Notes: a model not told the origin generated them from the letters alone. DNA of 64,000 bases from Novosphingobium beihaiense (GCF_022832375.1 NZ_JALHLG010000005.1:1-64000); one strand, 5' to 3'; shown: positions 17,558 through 27,739, counted from the first letter of the stretch. A program made the numbers and translations.

Positions 17558-18643
17558 GTGACGACAAACGCGCCTTTCAGGCCCAACCCGGACGATGCCG
17601 GATACTTGCGCCGCCTGGCGTGGACAGTGCTGGCCGCCGGTGCCGTGCTCGTCGCGTGGCGCGCGGCGGACCTGCTGCTGCTGGCTTTCGGTTCGGTTCT
17701 GGGCGCGGTCGCCTTTCGCAGTACCGCGCGGATGCTGCAGGGCTTCGGGCTGAAAAGCTGGCGCGTGGCGCTGCCGCTGGGAACATTGCTGGTGCTCGCG
17801 CTGTTCGGAGCTATCGGCTATTTGCTGACAGTGCAATTCGGCGCGGAGATCGCGGGAATGCTCGGCAATCTGCCGGGCACCTTGGCGCAAGTGGAGCAGG
17901 GGCTTTCTACTACGCCGGTCGGCCGGGCCATCGTTCAGGCCTCGGAAGCGGCGGCGGGCGGCAGCACGATTGCCAACCGCCTCAGCGATCTGGCTTCGGG
18001 GGCAGGGCAGTTCCTCGTCAACCTGCTGATCGTTCTGGTCGGCGCCCTGTTTATTGCGGGCAATCCCGGGCCCTACCGGCGCGCGGTGATTCTGCTGACG
18101 CCGCCGCCCGCGCGGCCGACGATGGAGCGGGCGCTGACGGCCATTTCGGCGGCGCTGCGGCTGTGGCTCAAGGCGAAGCTCGTCACCATGATTGCGATGA
18201 GCGTGATCATCGGCGGATCGCTGTGGCTGGCCGGGCTCGAATCCTGGGCGGCGCTGGGTCTGCTTGGCGGACTGTCCGAATTCGTGCCCTATGTCGGCCC
18301 GGCAGTGGCGATGCTGCCTTCGATCGGGCTGGCGGCAGCGGCGGGCGGGGACGTGCTGTGGCGCACGGTCGCGGCCTATCTGGCGGTGCGCGTGGTGGAA
18401 GGGTGGATGCTGACGCCGGTGATCAACCGCCGTGTCGTCAACATTCCGCCCGCGCTCACGCTGTTCACGATTCTGGGCGTGGGTGCGGTGTTCGGCGTCT
18501 ATGGCGTGTTCTTCGCCGGGGCGCTGCTGGTGGTGGCTTTCGTGGGCGTGCGCGAATTCTATCTGCGCGACACGCTGGGCGAGGATATCGACGCCGTCCC
18601 GGGAAAGGACGGGCCGGAGGAAGCTGGACCGCCTGAGGTCTGA
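17558..18643 (+). CDS. AI-2E/PerM family membrane transporter
   Basis: 361 aa from a GTG at 17558 (behind GGGGTGA); an ATG at 17516 would add 14 residues. It has the PerM/AI-2E exporter architecture: two N-terminal TM pairs, a periplasmic-helix segment (IAGMLGNLPGTLAQVEQGL), then several TMs with the family motif LGLLGGLSEFVPYVGPAVAM and LTPVINRRVVNIPPALTLFT. Its substrate is unknown. The purN/PerM/purM/hdaA neighbourhood is common in Alphaproteobacteria. Confidence 0.88.
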   Translation: MTTNAPFRPNPDDAGYLRRLAWTVLAAGAVLVAWRAADLLLLAFGSVLGAVAFRSTARMLQGFGLKSWRVALPLGTLLVLALFGAIGYLLTVQFGAEIAGMLGNLPGTLAQVEQGLSTTPVGRAIVQASEAAAGGSTIANRLSDLASGAGQFLVNLLIVLVGALFIAGNPGPYRRAVILLTPPPARPTMERALTAISAALRLWLKAKLVTMIAMSVIIGGSLWLAGLESWAALGLLGGLSEFVPYVGPAVAMLPSIGLAAAAGGDVLWRTVAAYLAVRVVEGWMLTPVINRRVVNIPPALTLFTILGVGAVFGVYGVFFAGALLVVAFVGVREFYLRDTLGEDIDAVPGKDGPEEAGPPEV

Positions 18644-18676
18644 GATCAAGCCGGGTGCGGAATATCTGCGCTACCT

Positions 18677-18767
18677 CCGCTCGTCCTGAGCCTGTCGAAG
18701 CCTGCCCTGAGCGGCTGCTGCAAGCAGCCAGCCGAAGGGGACGCTTCGACAGGCTCAGGACGAGCGG
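18677..18767. repeat. REP-like repeat with perfect 25-bp inverted arms
   Basis: The left arm CCGCTCGTCCTGAGCCTGTC (18677-18696, plus GAAGC) and its exact reverse complement (18743-18767) flank a loop containing the smaller inverted pair CTGCTGCAAGCAG. It lies between the convergent ends of the PerM-like gene and purM, where it could act as a bidirectional terminator. Confidence 0.82.
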
Positions 18768-18790
18768 GGCGCGATTCAGCTTCGCGGGTC

Positions 18791-19894
18791 TCAGCCGAGG
18801 TGAACGGCTTCCCATGCCTCGCGCGCGGACCAGTCGTCTGCGCTGCCCTGCACGGTGCAGCCCTTGTCGCCCGGCTCGATCGCGCCGATCACGAAGACTT
18901 CCTCGCCCGCCGCTTCCAGTTCGGTCTTGAGCGCTCCGGCATCCAGCGCGTTGACGGCGAGCACCATGCCGATGCCGCAGTTGAAGGTGCGGGCCATCTC
19001 GGCGGGTTCGATGTGCCCCTGTGCCTGCAGGAAGGCCATCAGGCGCGGCTGCACCCAGGCTCCGGCATCGATCCGGGCATGCAGGCCTTCGGGCAGCACG
19101 CGCGGCACGTTTTCCAGCAGTCCGCCGCCGGTGATGTGGGCAAGCGCATGGATGCGCCCGGCGCGGATGAAGGGCAGCAGGCTCTTCACATAAATACGCG
19201 TGGGCGCGATCAGCGCGTCGATCAGCAGTGTGTCCTGATCGAACAGCGCCGGGCGGTCCAGCTTCCAGCCCTTGTCTGCCGCCAGCCGCCGCACCAGCGA
19301 ATAGCCGTTCGAATGCACGCCCGAGGAGGCAAGGCCCAGCAGCACGTCGCCCGCCGCGACCCGCTCTCCGGTCAGTTGTTCGCCGCGCTCGACAGCGCCG
19401 ACGCAGAAACCGGCCAGATCGTAATCGTCCTGCGCATACATGCCCGGCATTTCCGCCGTCTCGCCGCCGATCAGCGCGCAGCCCGCCATGCGGCACCCTT
19501 CGGCAATGCCCGCGACGACGCGCTCGGCGACGCCGTTCTCCAGCTTGCCGGTGGCGAAATAGTCGAGGAAGAACAGCGGCTCCGCGCCCTGCACGATCAG
19601 ATCGTTCACGCACATGGCGACAAGGTCGATGCCGATGTGGTCGTGCCGGTCATGATCGATGGCGAGCTTCACTTTGGTGCCCACGCCATCGTTGGCGGCG
19701 ACCAGCAGCGGATCGGTGTACCCCGCCGCGCGCGGATCGAAGAAACCGCCAAAGCCGCCCAGCTCGGCGCCGGCGCCTGGACGGGCGGTCGATTTCGCGA
19801 GCGGGGCAATGGCCTTGACCAGCGCGTTTCCGGCGGCGATCGAGACGCCGGCCTGCTCGTAGGAGTAGCTCTTCGGAGAGTTATCGTCGGACAT
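18791..19894 (-). CDS. purM: Phosphoribosylformylglycinamidine cyclo-ligase (AIR synthetase)
   Basis: 367 aa. It closes the imidazole ring, FGAM + ATP to AIR, in purine synthesis. Features: [19 protein letters not shown] at the start, [65 protein letters not shown] and [15 protein letters not shown]. Its end converges on the PerM-like gene across a palindromic repeat. It is divergent from the secreted protein gene, 69 bases away. Confidence 0.97.
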   Translation of the reverse strand: MSDDNSPKSYSYEQAGVSIAAGNALVKAIAPLAKSTARPGAGAELGGFGGFFDPRAAGYTDPLLVAANDGVGTKVKLAIDHDRHDHIGIDLVAMCVNDLIVQGAEPLFFLDYFATGKLENGVAERVVAGIAEGCRMAGCALIGGETAEMPGMYAQDDYDLAGFCVGAVERGEQLTGERVAAGDVLLGLASSGVHSNGYSLVRRLAADKGWKLDRPALFDQDTLLIDALIAPTRIYVKSLLPFIRAGRIHALAHITGGGLLENVPRVLPEGLHARIDAGAWVQPRLMAFLQAQGHIEPAEMARTFNCGIGMVLAVNALDAGALKTELEAAGEEVFVIGAIEPGDKGCTVQGSADDWSAREAWEAVHLG

Positions 19895-19963
19895 TCGCGC
19901 CGCCTAGCGCTTTACGTCTTGGATTTCCATCGCCGTTTGGGCAAAAGGCCCCCGGTTTCGACA

Positions 19964-21250
19964 ATGGTGTTCACTATCTCCCCCAAATTCCTGCGGCCAG
20001 CCCGCAAAGGACTGGCCCTCAACGGGCAGACAAAGCGCGCTGCGGCGGTGCTTGCGGCTTCGGTGACGCTCGCGGCTCTGGCTGCTGGCGGTGTGCGACT
20101 CGCGGCGCAGATCGATGGCGATCGCGGCATTGCCCCGCTGGCCAGTTCTCAGGACATTCAGGTTGACGGCATCGCCGTGGACGTTTCCGCCAAGACCGGC
20201 GCCGAAGCGCGCCTTGAAGGCTGGAAGCAGGCCGAAAAGCTGGCATGGAAGAAGCTGGGCGGACCGGCCATGCCGTTTGGCGCGATCGACGCGATGGTCT
20301 CTTCCGTGGTGATCGAGCACGAGCAGGTGGGCCCCCGCCGCTATGTCGCCAAGCTGGGCGTAGTGTTCGACAAGGCCAAGGCCGGGCAGTTCGTGGGCGG
20401 ACAGGGCGCGGGCGTGCCCCGTTCGGCGCCGATGCTGGTGATTCCGGTGCTCTATTCGGGCGGCGTGCGCCAGGTGTTCGAAGTGCGCAATCCCTGGCAG
20501 CGCGCCTGGGCCGAATTTCAGGCCGCCGCCAGCCCGGTGGACTATGTCCGTCCTTCCGGTTCGGGCGGTGATTCGCTGGTTCTGACCGCGGGCCAGCCCG
20601 GCCGCCGCAGCCGCCTGTGGTGGCGCACGCTGCTGAGCCAGTTCGATGCCGCCGATGTTGTCATTCCGGCCGCGCGGCTGGAGCGGCAGTGGCCGGGCGG
20701 TCCGGTCAAGGGCACGTTTACGGCCCGCTATGGTCTCGATAACACGTTCCTCGGTAGTTTCACTCTGACCGCGAAGGGTGAGGACGATCTGCCGGGCATG
20801 CTGGACAAGGCGGTGGAGCGGATCGACGGGCTTTACCGCGATGCGCTGGCGCAGGGTAAGCTCAAGCCCGACCCGACGCTCAATACCGGCCGTGCCGCGC
20901 TGGACCGGGCATTCGCCCAGTTGCGCGCCGAATTGATGCCGAAGGGCGACGATCCGGCCGTGGCGCCGCAGCCAGGGCCGGTGGTCCCGGCCGAGAATGT
21001 TTCCGGTGTGGCGGCGGAAACCGTTTCCGTCCAGTTCGCGACGCCCGATGCGGCGGCCGTCGATGCTGCACTGGCCGCCGTGCGCGGTGTGCCCGGTGTC
21101 CAGGGGGCGGCGACCGTCAGCCTTGCCATCGGCGGCACTTCCGTCATGCGCGTTACCGTGTCGGGCGGCGCGGAGCGTCTCGCCGCGGCCTTGCGCGGAC
21201 AAGGCTGGAAAGTTTCTAGCGGCGGCGGTACGTTGAAGATCAGCCGCTAG
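19964..21250 (+). CDS. Conserved secreted/periplasmic protein next to hdaA (DUF2066-like)
   Basis: 428 aa from ATG 19964. A hydrophobic segment (AAAVLAASVTLAALAAGGVRLAA) around residues 25-50 is a signal peptide or anchor. The middle resembles DUF2066 proteins, which often precede the DnaA regulator gene (DVSAKTGAEARLEGWKQAEK, VGPRRYVAKLGVVFDKAKAG). Residues about 340-425 look like a ferredoxin-like, heavy-metal-associated-type fold (VQFATPDAAAVDAALAAVRG and a matching MRVTVSGGAERLAAALRGQG). The frame stays open far upstream, antisense to purM, but the signal peptide fixes the start here. Function unknown. Confidence 0.75.
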   Translation: MVFTISPKFLRPARKGLALNGQTKRAAAVLAASVTLAALAAGGVRLAAQIDGDRGIAPLASSQDIQVDGIAVDVSAKTGAEARLEGWKQAEKLAWKKLGGPAMPFGAIDAMVSSVVIEHEQVGPRRYVAKLGVVFDKAKAGQFVGGQGAGVPRSAPMLVIPVLYSGGVRQVFEVRNPWQRAWAEFQAAASPVDYVRPSGSGGDSLVLTAGQPGRRSRLWWRTLLSQFDAADVVIPAARLERQWPGGPVKGTFTARYGLDNTFLGSFTLTAKGEDDLPGMLDKAVERIDGLYRDALAQGKLKPDPTLNTGRAALDRAFAQLRAELMPKGDDPAVAPQPGPVVPAENVSGVAAETVSVQFATPDAAAVDAALAAVRGVPGVQGAATVSLAIGGTSVMRVTVSGGAERLAAALRGQGWKVSSGGGTLKISR

Positions 21251-21258
21251 GTCTGACT

Positions 21259-21882
21259 ATGAGACAGATTGCCCTTCCGCTGTCCGCTGCGAGCGACAGT
21301 CCGCCCCGCATTGTCGTGGGCAGTGCCAATGCGGGCGTTCTCGATGCGTTGATGGAGCCGGAAAAGTGGCCGTTCCGCACGGCGATCCTCACCGGGCCGC
21401 CGCGCTCGGGCAAGTCTTTGCTGGCCCGCTGGTTCGTCGAATCGGGGCAGGGTGACGCGGTGGACAATGCCGACTCGCTGGATGAGGATGTTCTGTTCCA
21501 CCGCTGGAACCGCGCGCAGGAAAGCGGGCGCCCGCTGCTGATCGTGGCCAACCGGCCGCGCGGTGCGGGGGAGGGCTGCTGGCAAGTGCGCCTGCCCGAT
21601 CTCGCCTCGCGTCTCGGCGCTGCGCTGGACCTCGAAATCGGCGAACCCGATGATGAGATGCTGGCCGGGCTGATGGAAGTTCATGCCGAGATGCGCGGGC
21701 TGGTTCTGGACGATTCCGCAACGCAATATCTTGCAGGACGGTGCGAGCGTAGCCATGTGGACGTAGAACGTCTGGTCGCCGCGATCGACCGGCTCAGTCT
21801 GGAGCGCAAGCAACCGCCGACAATGGCGATCTGGCGTGAGGCTCTGGCCGAGACACAAGGCGGCGGCCTCAGGGAGGAGTGA
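21259..21882 (+). CDS. hdaA: HdaA, regulatory inactivator of DnaA
   Basis: 207 aa with a DnaA-like AAA+ fold. It has a Walker A at residues 46-53 (GPPRSGKS), a degenerate Walker B/box region (QESGRPLLIVANRPRG), and the arginine and C-terminal helices (DLASRLGAALDLEIGEPDDEM, CERSHVDVERLVAAIDRLS). The clamp-binding motif expected at the N-terminus fits MRQIALPLS (QxxLPL), typical of HdaA. With the sliding clamp it stimulates hydrolysis of DnaA-ATP to limit re-initiation. It starts 9 bases after the preceding gene. Confidence 0.92.
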   Translation: MRQIALPLSAASDSPPRIVVGSANAGVLDALMEPEKWPFRTAILTGPPRSGKSLLARWFVESGQGDAVDNADSLDEDVLFHRWNRAQESGRPLLIVANRPRGAGEGCWQVRLPDLASRLGAALDLEIGEPDDEMLAGLMEVHAEMRGLVLDDSATQYLAGRCERSHVDVERLVAAIDRLSLERKQPPTMAIWREALAETQGGGLREE

Positions 21883-21959
21883 GCGCCGCACCGGCTCCAA
21901 AACGTGCCCGTTTCGGGCAAAAGGTTGCATCGCGGCCCGATTGATGGGAATTACGGAAC

Positions 21960-22667
21960 ATGATGGGTAACCTGATCCGCTATCTGGACTCCGTCGTGGC
22001 ACGCGATCCCGCGCCGCGCTCGCGCTGGGAAGTGCTGCTCTATCCGGGCGTATGGGCGCTGTTCTGGCACCGGATCGCGCATGCCCTGTTCAACGCGCGC
22101 CTGTTTTTCCTGGCACGCGCGGTGAACCATTTTTCCCGCTTCCTGACCTCGATCGACATCCATCCGGGTGCCACCATCGGCAAGGACTTCTTTATCGACC
22201 ACGGTTTCACCGTGATCGGCGAGACGGCGCACATCGGTGACAATGTCACGATCTACCAGTGCGTCACGCTGGGCGGTTCGAACCCCACCAACGGCGTGGG
22301 CGGCAAGCGCCACCCGACGCTGGAGGACAACGTGATCGTCGGCTCGGGCGCGCAGATCATCGGCCCGGTCACGGTGGGTAAGCGCGCGCGCGTCGGCGCC
22401 AGTGCGGTCGTGACCGAAGACGTGCCCGAAGGCGCGACGATGATCGGCGTCAAGGCGCGCTCCACGCTGATGAAGGCGGAGACTTACGCCAAGGAATTCA
22501 TGCCCTACGGCACACCCTGCAAGGAACCGTGCGAACCGGTGGGCAACCAGCGCGTGGACGATTTGGAAGATCAGGTCGCCGCCCTGCGCGAACAGGTCGA
22601 GGCACTGCTGGCCGCTCAGGCGGAACCGGAGCGCGAGGCTGACAAGCCCGCCTGCAAGGGCGTTTAA
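21960..22667 (+). CDS. cysE: Serine O-acetyltransferase (EpsC/CysE type)
   Basis: 235 aa. Left-handed beta-helix hexapeptide repeats are plain: IDIHPGATIGKDFFIDHGFT, VIGETAHIGDNVTIYQCVTL, NVIVGSGAQIIGPVTVGKRA and RVGASAVVTEDVPEGATMIG. The catalytic His sits in the IDHG segment. It makes O-acetylserine from serine and acetyl-CoA for cysteine synthesis. The N-terminal helical region is short, as in the EpsC/SrpH subgroup, and the C-terminus adds a coiled-coil segment (DDLEDQVAALREQVEALLAA). It starts 77 bases after hdaA. Confidence 0.93.
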   Translation: MMGNLIRYLDSVVARDPAPRSRWEVLLYPGVWALFWHRIAHALFNARLFFLARAVNHFSRFLTSIDIHPGATIGKDFFIDHGFTVIGETAHIGDNVTIYQCVTLGGSNPTNGVGGKRHPTLEDNVIVGSGAQIIGPVTVGKRARVGASAVVTEDVPEGATMIGVKARSTLMKAETYAKEFMPYGTPCKEPCEPVGNQRVDDLEDQVAALREQVEALLAAQAEPEREADKPACKGV

Positions 22668-22672
22668 GCTGC

Positions 22673-23047
22673 ATGGCGGCAGGCCCGGCCGGTTCGGCGA
22701 ATCCCGCTTCCGCCAGTGTCGTTGCCTTTCCCGGCCGCAAACCGCTGCAAGTGGGGTTTGACCGGCTGGAGCTTCAACGCATTCTCGACCTCTACGGCCG
22801 CATGGTCGCTGCCGGGTTCTGGCGCGACTATGCGATGGATTTCGGCAAGGACGCAGCCAATTTCAGCGCCTTCCGCCGCGCCGCCGAACGCCCCCAGGCC
22901 CGCATCGAAAAACGCCCCAGCCTGCGCGGCAAACAAGGCATGTGGACGCTGTTCGGCGAATCCGGGCAAGTGCTCAAGCGCGGGCACGAACTGACAGGCG
23001 TGCTCAGCCCGCTGGAGCGCAAGCTGCTGAAAGTGGTGGAGGGGTGA
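22673..23047 (+). CDS. DUF2794 domain protein
   Basis: 124 aa, starting 5 bases after the cysE stop, so probably in one unit with it. The DUF2794 signature is clear: GFDRLELQRILDLYGRMVAA, WRDYAMDFGKDAANFSAFRR, RPQARIEKRPSLRGKQGMWT and LSPLERKLLKVVEG. The family is restricted mostly to Alphaproteobacteria and has no established function. Confidence 0.87.
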   Translation: MAAGPAGSANPASASVVAFPGRKPLQVGFDRLELQRILDLYGRMVAAGFWRDYAMDFGKDAANFSAFRRAAERPQARIEKRPSLRGKQGMWTLFGESGQVLKRGHELTGVLSPLERKLLKVVEG

Positions 23048-23055
23048 GCTGAGCC

Positions 23056-23730
23056 TCAGGCGAAAGTCGCTCTCTCGTCTGAAAGCGCCTGCTGGGCATT
23101 CGACACGTTCGCGATGATGCGCAGCAGAAACAGGGCCGACACGATCCACAGGCAAACGCCGCTCAGGTTAAGGGCATGATTGACCCCCATCGGGGTTATG
23201 ATCTTCAGGTTCGTGAAATAGTTGAAGATCCCGATGACGCTGATGAAGCTGACCAGCAGTGTGCCTGCCAGAAGACAGGTCCACCAGATGGAAACCTCAG
23301 ACACGCTGGCTTTTGCCTGCCATTCGTCCTCTCCATGGCTGCGGTTCCACAATTCGCGCATGGCCGTGAAGGGAATGAAGAGATTGGCCACCGGCACGAA
23401 GAAGCTCGCGGTTGTCCATGTCGGCCTTGCGGTAAGGCCGGTCAGCCCCGCCTCGTGGAGGTTCGACAAGGCCTTGTTGAACCACATGAGAAATGGCGGC
23501 AGGCAGATCAGGAAGATGATAAAGCCCAGAAGACCGATGATGCCGCGCAGCCCAAGGGTCATCATCCAGACCGGCCCATATGTCTTGCCCATGAAAACAA
23601 GGCTCAAGAGCCATCCGCTGGCGAGTGCATATGCCCCCCAGACCGCGATATAAATCCAGATCACGCCGCGCATGAAGCGCGAAAGTGTCAGCAGCCGGGC
23701 GTTGTCGCGCCTGTCCAGATAGCTTTGCAT
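23056..23730 (-). CDS. DUF4328-like multi-pass membrane protein
   Basis: 224 aa from ATG 23730. Six or so hydrophobic segments are visible, including GVIWIYIAVWGAYALASGWL, LGLLGFIIFLICLPPFLMWF and IWWTCLLAGTLLVSFISVIG. The central motif TTASFFVPVANLFIPFTAMR, followed by ELWNRS, is the DUF4328 signature. Function unknown. It is convergent with the DUF2794 gene (8-base gap). The open frame upstream of the ATG overlaps the SDR gene in another frame and is not coding. Confidence 0.82.
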   Translation of the reverse strand: MQSYLDRRDNARLLTLSRFMRGVIWIYIAVWGAYALASGWLLSLVFMGKTYGPVWMMTLGLRGIIGLLGFIIFLICLPPFLMWFNKALSNLHEAGLTGLTARPTWTTASFFVPVANLFIPFTAMRELWNRSHGEDEWQAKASVSEVSIWWTCLLAGTLLVSFISVIGIFNYFTNLKIITPMGVNHALNLSGVCLWIVSALFLLRIIANVSNAQQALSDERATFA

Positions 23731-23804
23731 GCTGTTTGCCCCGAGTTTGCCCGAAGGGACGATGCCGCGTTCGGCATGAGGCGTCAATTCACGATTGCGA
23801 AGTG

Positions 23805-24710
23805 TTAACCCTGCGATTTCAGCAACATCGACAGCGCATGGTGCGATTGCTCCATGCCGTTTTCCAATACGTGATCGCCCGTGCATTCGCGGATTGCCGG
23901 CCAGGCCTTGGCGAAACCTTCCACGGAGCATTCGCTCTGCGGCAGCAGCACGCCGTCGTTCATGGTGATGAAGGCGCTCTGGAACACGCCGCCGCCAGCA
24001 GCGACGATGGCGTCGGTAGGCGCCTCCTTCGAGACCAGGAACAGCGCCGCGGGCACAACGCTTTCCGGCTGGAAGGCGTTGTAGGCCTCGTCGGGAAAAA
24101 TGTCGGCGGTCATGCGGGTGCCGGCGGTGGGGGCGATGCAGTTCACGCGGATGTCGTGCTTGGCGCCTTCCAGCCGCAGGGTGCGGGCGAGGCCCAGCAC
24201 GCCCGCCTTGCCCGCGCCGTAGTTGGCCTGTCCGAAATTGCCGCCGAGCCCGGTGGAGGACGTCGTCATCAGCACGCGACCATAATTCTGCGCGCGCATC
24301 GTGTTCCACACCGCCTTGGTGGCAAAGGCGCTGCCGAGCAGGTGGACGCGCAGGACCAGCTCGAAATCGGCCGGGTCCATCTTGGCGAACGTGCGGTCGC
24401 GCAGGATGCCCGCGTTGTTGATCAGGATGTGGATGCCGCCCCATTCCGAAACGGCGCGCGCGGCCATCGCTTCCATTTGGGCGAAATCGGAGACGTCGCC
24501 GCCGTCGGCCATCGCCTCGCCGCCCGTGGCGCGGATTTCCTCGACGACGGCGAGCGCCGCGTCGGAATGGCCAGTGCCGTCGCGCGCGGCGCCGAGGTCG
24601 TTCACCACCACTTTCGCGCCGCGCCGCGCCAGTTCCAGCGCATAGGCGCGGCCGAGGCCATGGCCCGCCCCCGTGACCACCGCGACCTGACCGGCGAAGG
24701 AAATCGACAT
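23805..24710 (-). CDS. Short-chain dehydrogenase/reductase, MFE-2-like
   Basis: 301 aa from ATG 24710. Rossmann SDR with VVTGAGHGLGRAYALELARR at the NAD(P) site, NNAGILRDRTFAKM, and a catalytic Ser in TTSSTG with Tyr-x3-Lys in QANYGAGKAG. The sequence resembles the 3-hydroxyacyl-CoA dehydrogenase domain of type 2 multifunctional enzymes (VVVNDLGAARDGTGHSDAAL, then VVEEIRATGGEA). It probably oxidises 3-hydroxyacyl-CoAs, but the substrate is inferred only. It is divergent from purS. Confidence 0.9.
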   Translation of the reverse strand: MSISFAGQVAVVTGAGHGLGRAYALELARRGAKVVVNDLGAARDGTGHSDAALAVVEEIRATGGEAMADGGDVSDFAQMEAMAARAVSEWGGIHILINNAGILRDRTFAKMDPADFELVLRVHLLGSAFATKAVWNTMRAQNYGRVLMTTSSTGLGGNFGQANYGAGKAGVLGLARTLRLEGAKHDIRVNCIAPTAGTRMTADIFPDEAYNAFQPESVVPAALFLVSKEAPTDAIVAAGGGVFQSAFITMNDGVLLPQSECSVEGFAKAWPAIRECTGDHVLENGMEQSHHALSMLLKSQG

Positions 24711-24928
24711 GTTACGCTCCGTTTCGAGTCTGCGCGGGATGGCAGGTTGCGGCAGTGCGTTCAATCGGGACTTTCGCGCGTGACTGTGCACAGGCCTTTG
24801 CGCGCAAGATCGCGGACAATCCCAAGCACAATCCCAAACAAGGCGAATCGCGCGGCTTGCCCCGGCGCCTCTCAGGAGTCATAGGCGCTGCAAACGAATC
24901 TGCCGCCCGCAAGCGAAAGGCCCAGCGA

Positions 24929-25164
24929 ATGAAAGTGCGCGTCCACGTCAGCCTCAAGCCCGGTGTTCTCGATCCGCAGGGCCGGGCGATCCACCATTCG
25001 CTCGAAGGGCTGGGCTTTTCCGGCGTCAACGATGTGCGCGCCGGGCGCCTGTTCGAACTCGACGTGGCCGACAGCACCAGCGACGAAGCGCTCGACGACA
25101 TGTGCCGCAAGCTGCTCGCCAACATGGTGATCGAGAATTACCGTATCGAGAAGGTGGCCGCCTG

Positions 25165-25165
<1 letters not shown>
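24929..25165 (+). CDS. purS: Phosphoribosylformylglycinamidine synthase subunit PurS
   Basis: 78 aa from ATG 24929; the open frame upstream is not conserved-looking. The PurS fold is seen in [36 protein letters not shown] and [17 protein letters not shown]. PurS bridges PurQ and PurL in the multi-subunit FGAM synthase. Its TGA overlaps the ATG of purQ by one base (TGATG), indicating translational coupling. Confidence 0.96.
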
Positions 25166-25842
<677 letters not shown>

Positions 25843-25855
25843 GCCGAAGTTCAGT

Positions 25856-25880
25856 TCCCGTTCGTACCGAGCGAACGGGA
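25856..25880. terminator. Palindrome between convergent purQ and glmS
   Basis: TCCCGTTCG (25856-25864) pairs with CGAACGGGA (25872-25880) around a 7-base loop. It may terminate both convergent genes or be a relic of a REP-like repeat. No T-tract on either side. Confidence 0.45.
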
Positions 25881-25915
25881 GCTTGCGCAGATGAGCCCGC
25901 CCTTGCGGTTACGGC

Positions 25916-27739
25916 CTATTCGACCGTAACGCTCTTGGCGAGGTTGCGCGGCTGATCGACGTCGGTGCCTTTCACGCAGGCCACGTGATAGGCCAGCAAC
26001 TGCACCGGCACGGCATAGACCAGCGGCGCGATCAGCGGGTGGACTTTGGGCATCTCGATCGTGGCGATGCAGCCTTCGCCCGCCTCGGCAATGCCTTGCG
26101 CATCGGAAATCAGCACCACCTTGCCGCCGCGCGCGCGCACTTCCTGCATGTTCGAGACGGTCTTTTCGAACAGCGGGCCCGACGGGGCGAGGACGATGAC
26201 CGGCACCGCCTCGTCGATCAGTGCGATGGGCCCGTGCTTCATTTCGCCCGAGGCATAGCCCTCGGCGTGGATATAGCTGATTTCCTTGAGTTTCAGGGCC
26301 CCTTCCAGCGCCAGCGGATAGTCCAGCCCCCGGCCGAGATAGAGCACGTCGCGGGCAGGTGCGATCAGATGGGCCATCGCCGCGATCTCCTCGTCATGAG
26401 CGAGGGCGGCATTGAGGCAGGCCGGGGTCTCGACGAGGTGGCGCACCACCGCCATTTCCTCCTCCCGGTCCATGCGCCCGCGCTTGACGGCCAGATGCGC
26501 GGCGAGGGCGGCCAGCACGGCGAGCTGGCAGGAGAAGGCCTTGGTTGAGGCGACGCCGATTTCCGGCCCGGCGTGGGTGGGCAGCAGCAGATCGGCCTCG
26601 CGCGCCATCGTGCTGGTGGGCACGTTGACGACGACGGCGATGGTCTGCCCTTGCGCCTTGCAGTGGCGCAGCGCGGCGAGCGTGTCCGCCGTCTCGCCCG
26701 ATTGCGAGATGAACAGGGCAAGCCCGCCCGGCTCCAGCACCGGATCGCGGTAGCGGAACTCGGAAGCGACATCGATATCGACGGGCAGGCGCGCGAACTG
26801 CTCGATCCAGTATTTCGCGACCATGCCCGCGTAGAAGCTGGTGCCGCAGGCGACGATAGTGATGCGGTTGACCGCCGAAAGGTCGAAATCGATCTGGGGC
26901 AGGGCCACCGACTGATCGACCGGCCGCACATAGCTGTGCAGCGTTTGGGCGACCACGGTGGGCTGCTCGAAGATCTCCTTCTGCATGAAGTGGCGGTAAT
27001 TGCCCTTTTCGATCGCCACCGCCGATGCGCCGGACGTGACCACTTCGCGTGTCACATGCCGGTTCTGCGCATCGAAGATCTGCGCGCCGTCGCGGGTCAC
27101 GACGACCCAGTCGCCTTCCTCCAGATAGCTGATCTTCTGGGTCAGCGGGGCGAGCGCCAGCGCGTCCGATCCCAGATAGGTCTCGCCTTCGCCATAGCCC
27201 ACCACCAGCGGCGAGCCGAGGCGGGCGCCGATCAGCATGTCCGGAAAGCGGCGGAAGGCGATGGCGAGCGCGAAGGCGCCGCGAAGCTGGGGCAGCACCG
27301 TCTTCATCGCCTCCTGCGGCGAGACCCCGGCCTCGATCTGCTCCGACACCAGGTGGGCGACCACTTCGGTATCGGTCTGGCTCTCGAACGTGCGCCCGCG
27401 CGCTTCGAGCCCATCGCGCAAGGGGCGGAAATTCTCGATAATGCCGTTGTGGACGAGCGCCAGTTCCTCCGTCGCATGCGGGTGGGCGTTGGCGGCGGTG
27501 GGGGCGCCGTGGGTGGCCCAGCGGGTATGGGCGATGCCGGTCATGCCCGGTGCGGGATCGACCGCCAGTTCCTTGACGAGATGAAGCAGCTTGCCCTGCG
27601 CGCGGCGGCGAATCAGCGCGCCTTGGTGGACGGTGCAGACCCCGGCGCTGTCATAGCCCCGGTATTCCATGCGCCGGAGGCCGTCGACCAGCCGGTCCGC
27701 CACGTCTTCCTTGCCGACGATCCCGATAATTCCGCACAT
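25916..27739 (-). CDS. glmS: Glucosamine-fructose-6-phosphate aminotransferase (isomerizing)
   Basis: 607 aa. N-terminal Ntn glutaminase domain with catalytic Cys after the initiator Met (MCGIIGIVG), GYDSAG and HTRWATHG. Two SIS isomerase domains follow (IVACGTSFYAGMVAKYW, LFISQSGETADTLAAL, YLGRGLDYPLALEGALKLKE), and the C-terminus KSVTVE is canonical. It makes glucosamine-6-phosphate, the entry to peptidoglycan and LPS precursors. glmU lies about 2.6 kb further on. No glmS ribozyme is evident upstream. Confidence 0.98.
   Translation of the reverse strand: MCGIIGIVGKEDVADRLVDGLRRMEYRGYDSAGVCTVHQGALIRRRAQGKLLHLVKELAVDPAPGMTGIAHTRWATHGAPTAANAHPHATEELALVHNGIIENFRPLRDGLEARGRTFESQTDTEVVAHLVSEQIEAGVSPQEAMKTVLPQLRGAFALAIAFRRFPDMLIGARLGSPLVVGYGEGETYLGSDALALAPLTQKISYLEEGDWVVVTRDGAQIFDAQNRHVTREVVTSGASAVAIEKGNYRHFMQKEIFEQPTVVAQTLHSYVRPVDQSVALPQIDFDLSAVNRITIVACGTSFYAGMVAKYWIEQFARLPVDIDVASEFRYRDPVLEPGGLALFISQSGETADTLAALRHCKAQGQTIAVVVNVPTSTMAREADLLLPTHAGPEIGVASTKAFSCQLAVLAALAAHLAVKRGRMDREEEMAVVRHLVETPACLNAALAHDEEIAAMAHLIAPARDVLYLGRGLDYPLALEGALKLKEISYIHAEGYASGEMKHGPIALIDEAVPVIVLAPSGPLFEKTVSNMQEVRARGGKVVLISDAQGIAEAGEGCIATIEMPKVHPLIAPLVYAVPVQLLAYHVACVKGTDVDQPRNLAKSVTVE

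Noticed and set aside
18800..19963. Long plus-strand open frame antisense to purM, continuous with the downstream secreted-protein gene (816 codons in total)
   Set aside because: The frame antisense to purM has no ribosome-binding site or family resemblance, and the real gene starts at the signal peptide (19964). GC-rich codon bias keeps antisense frames open.
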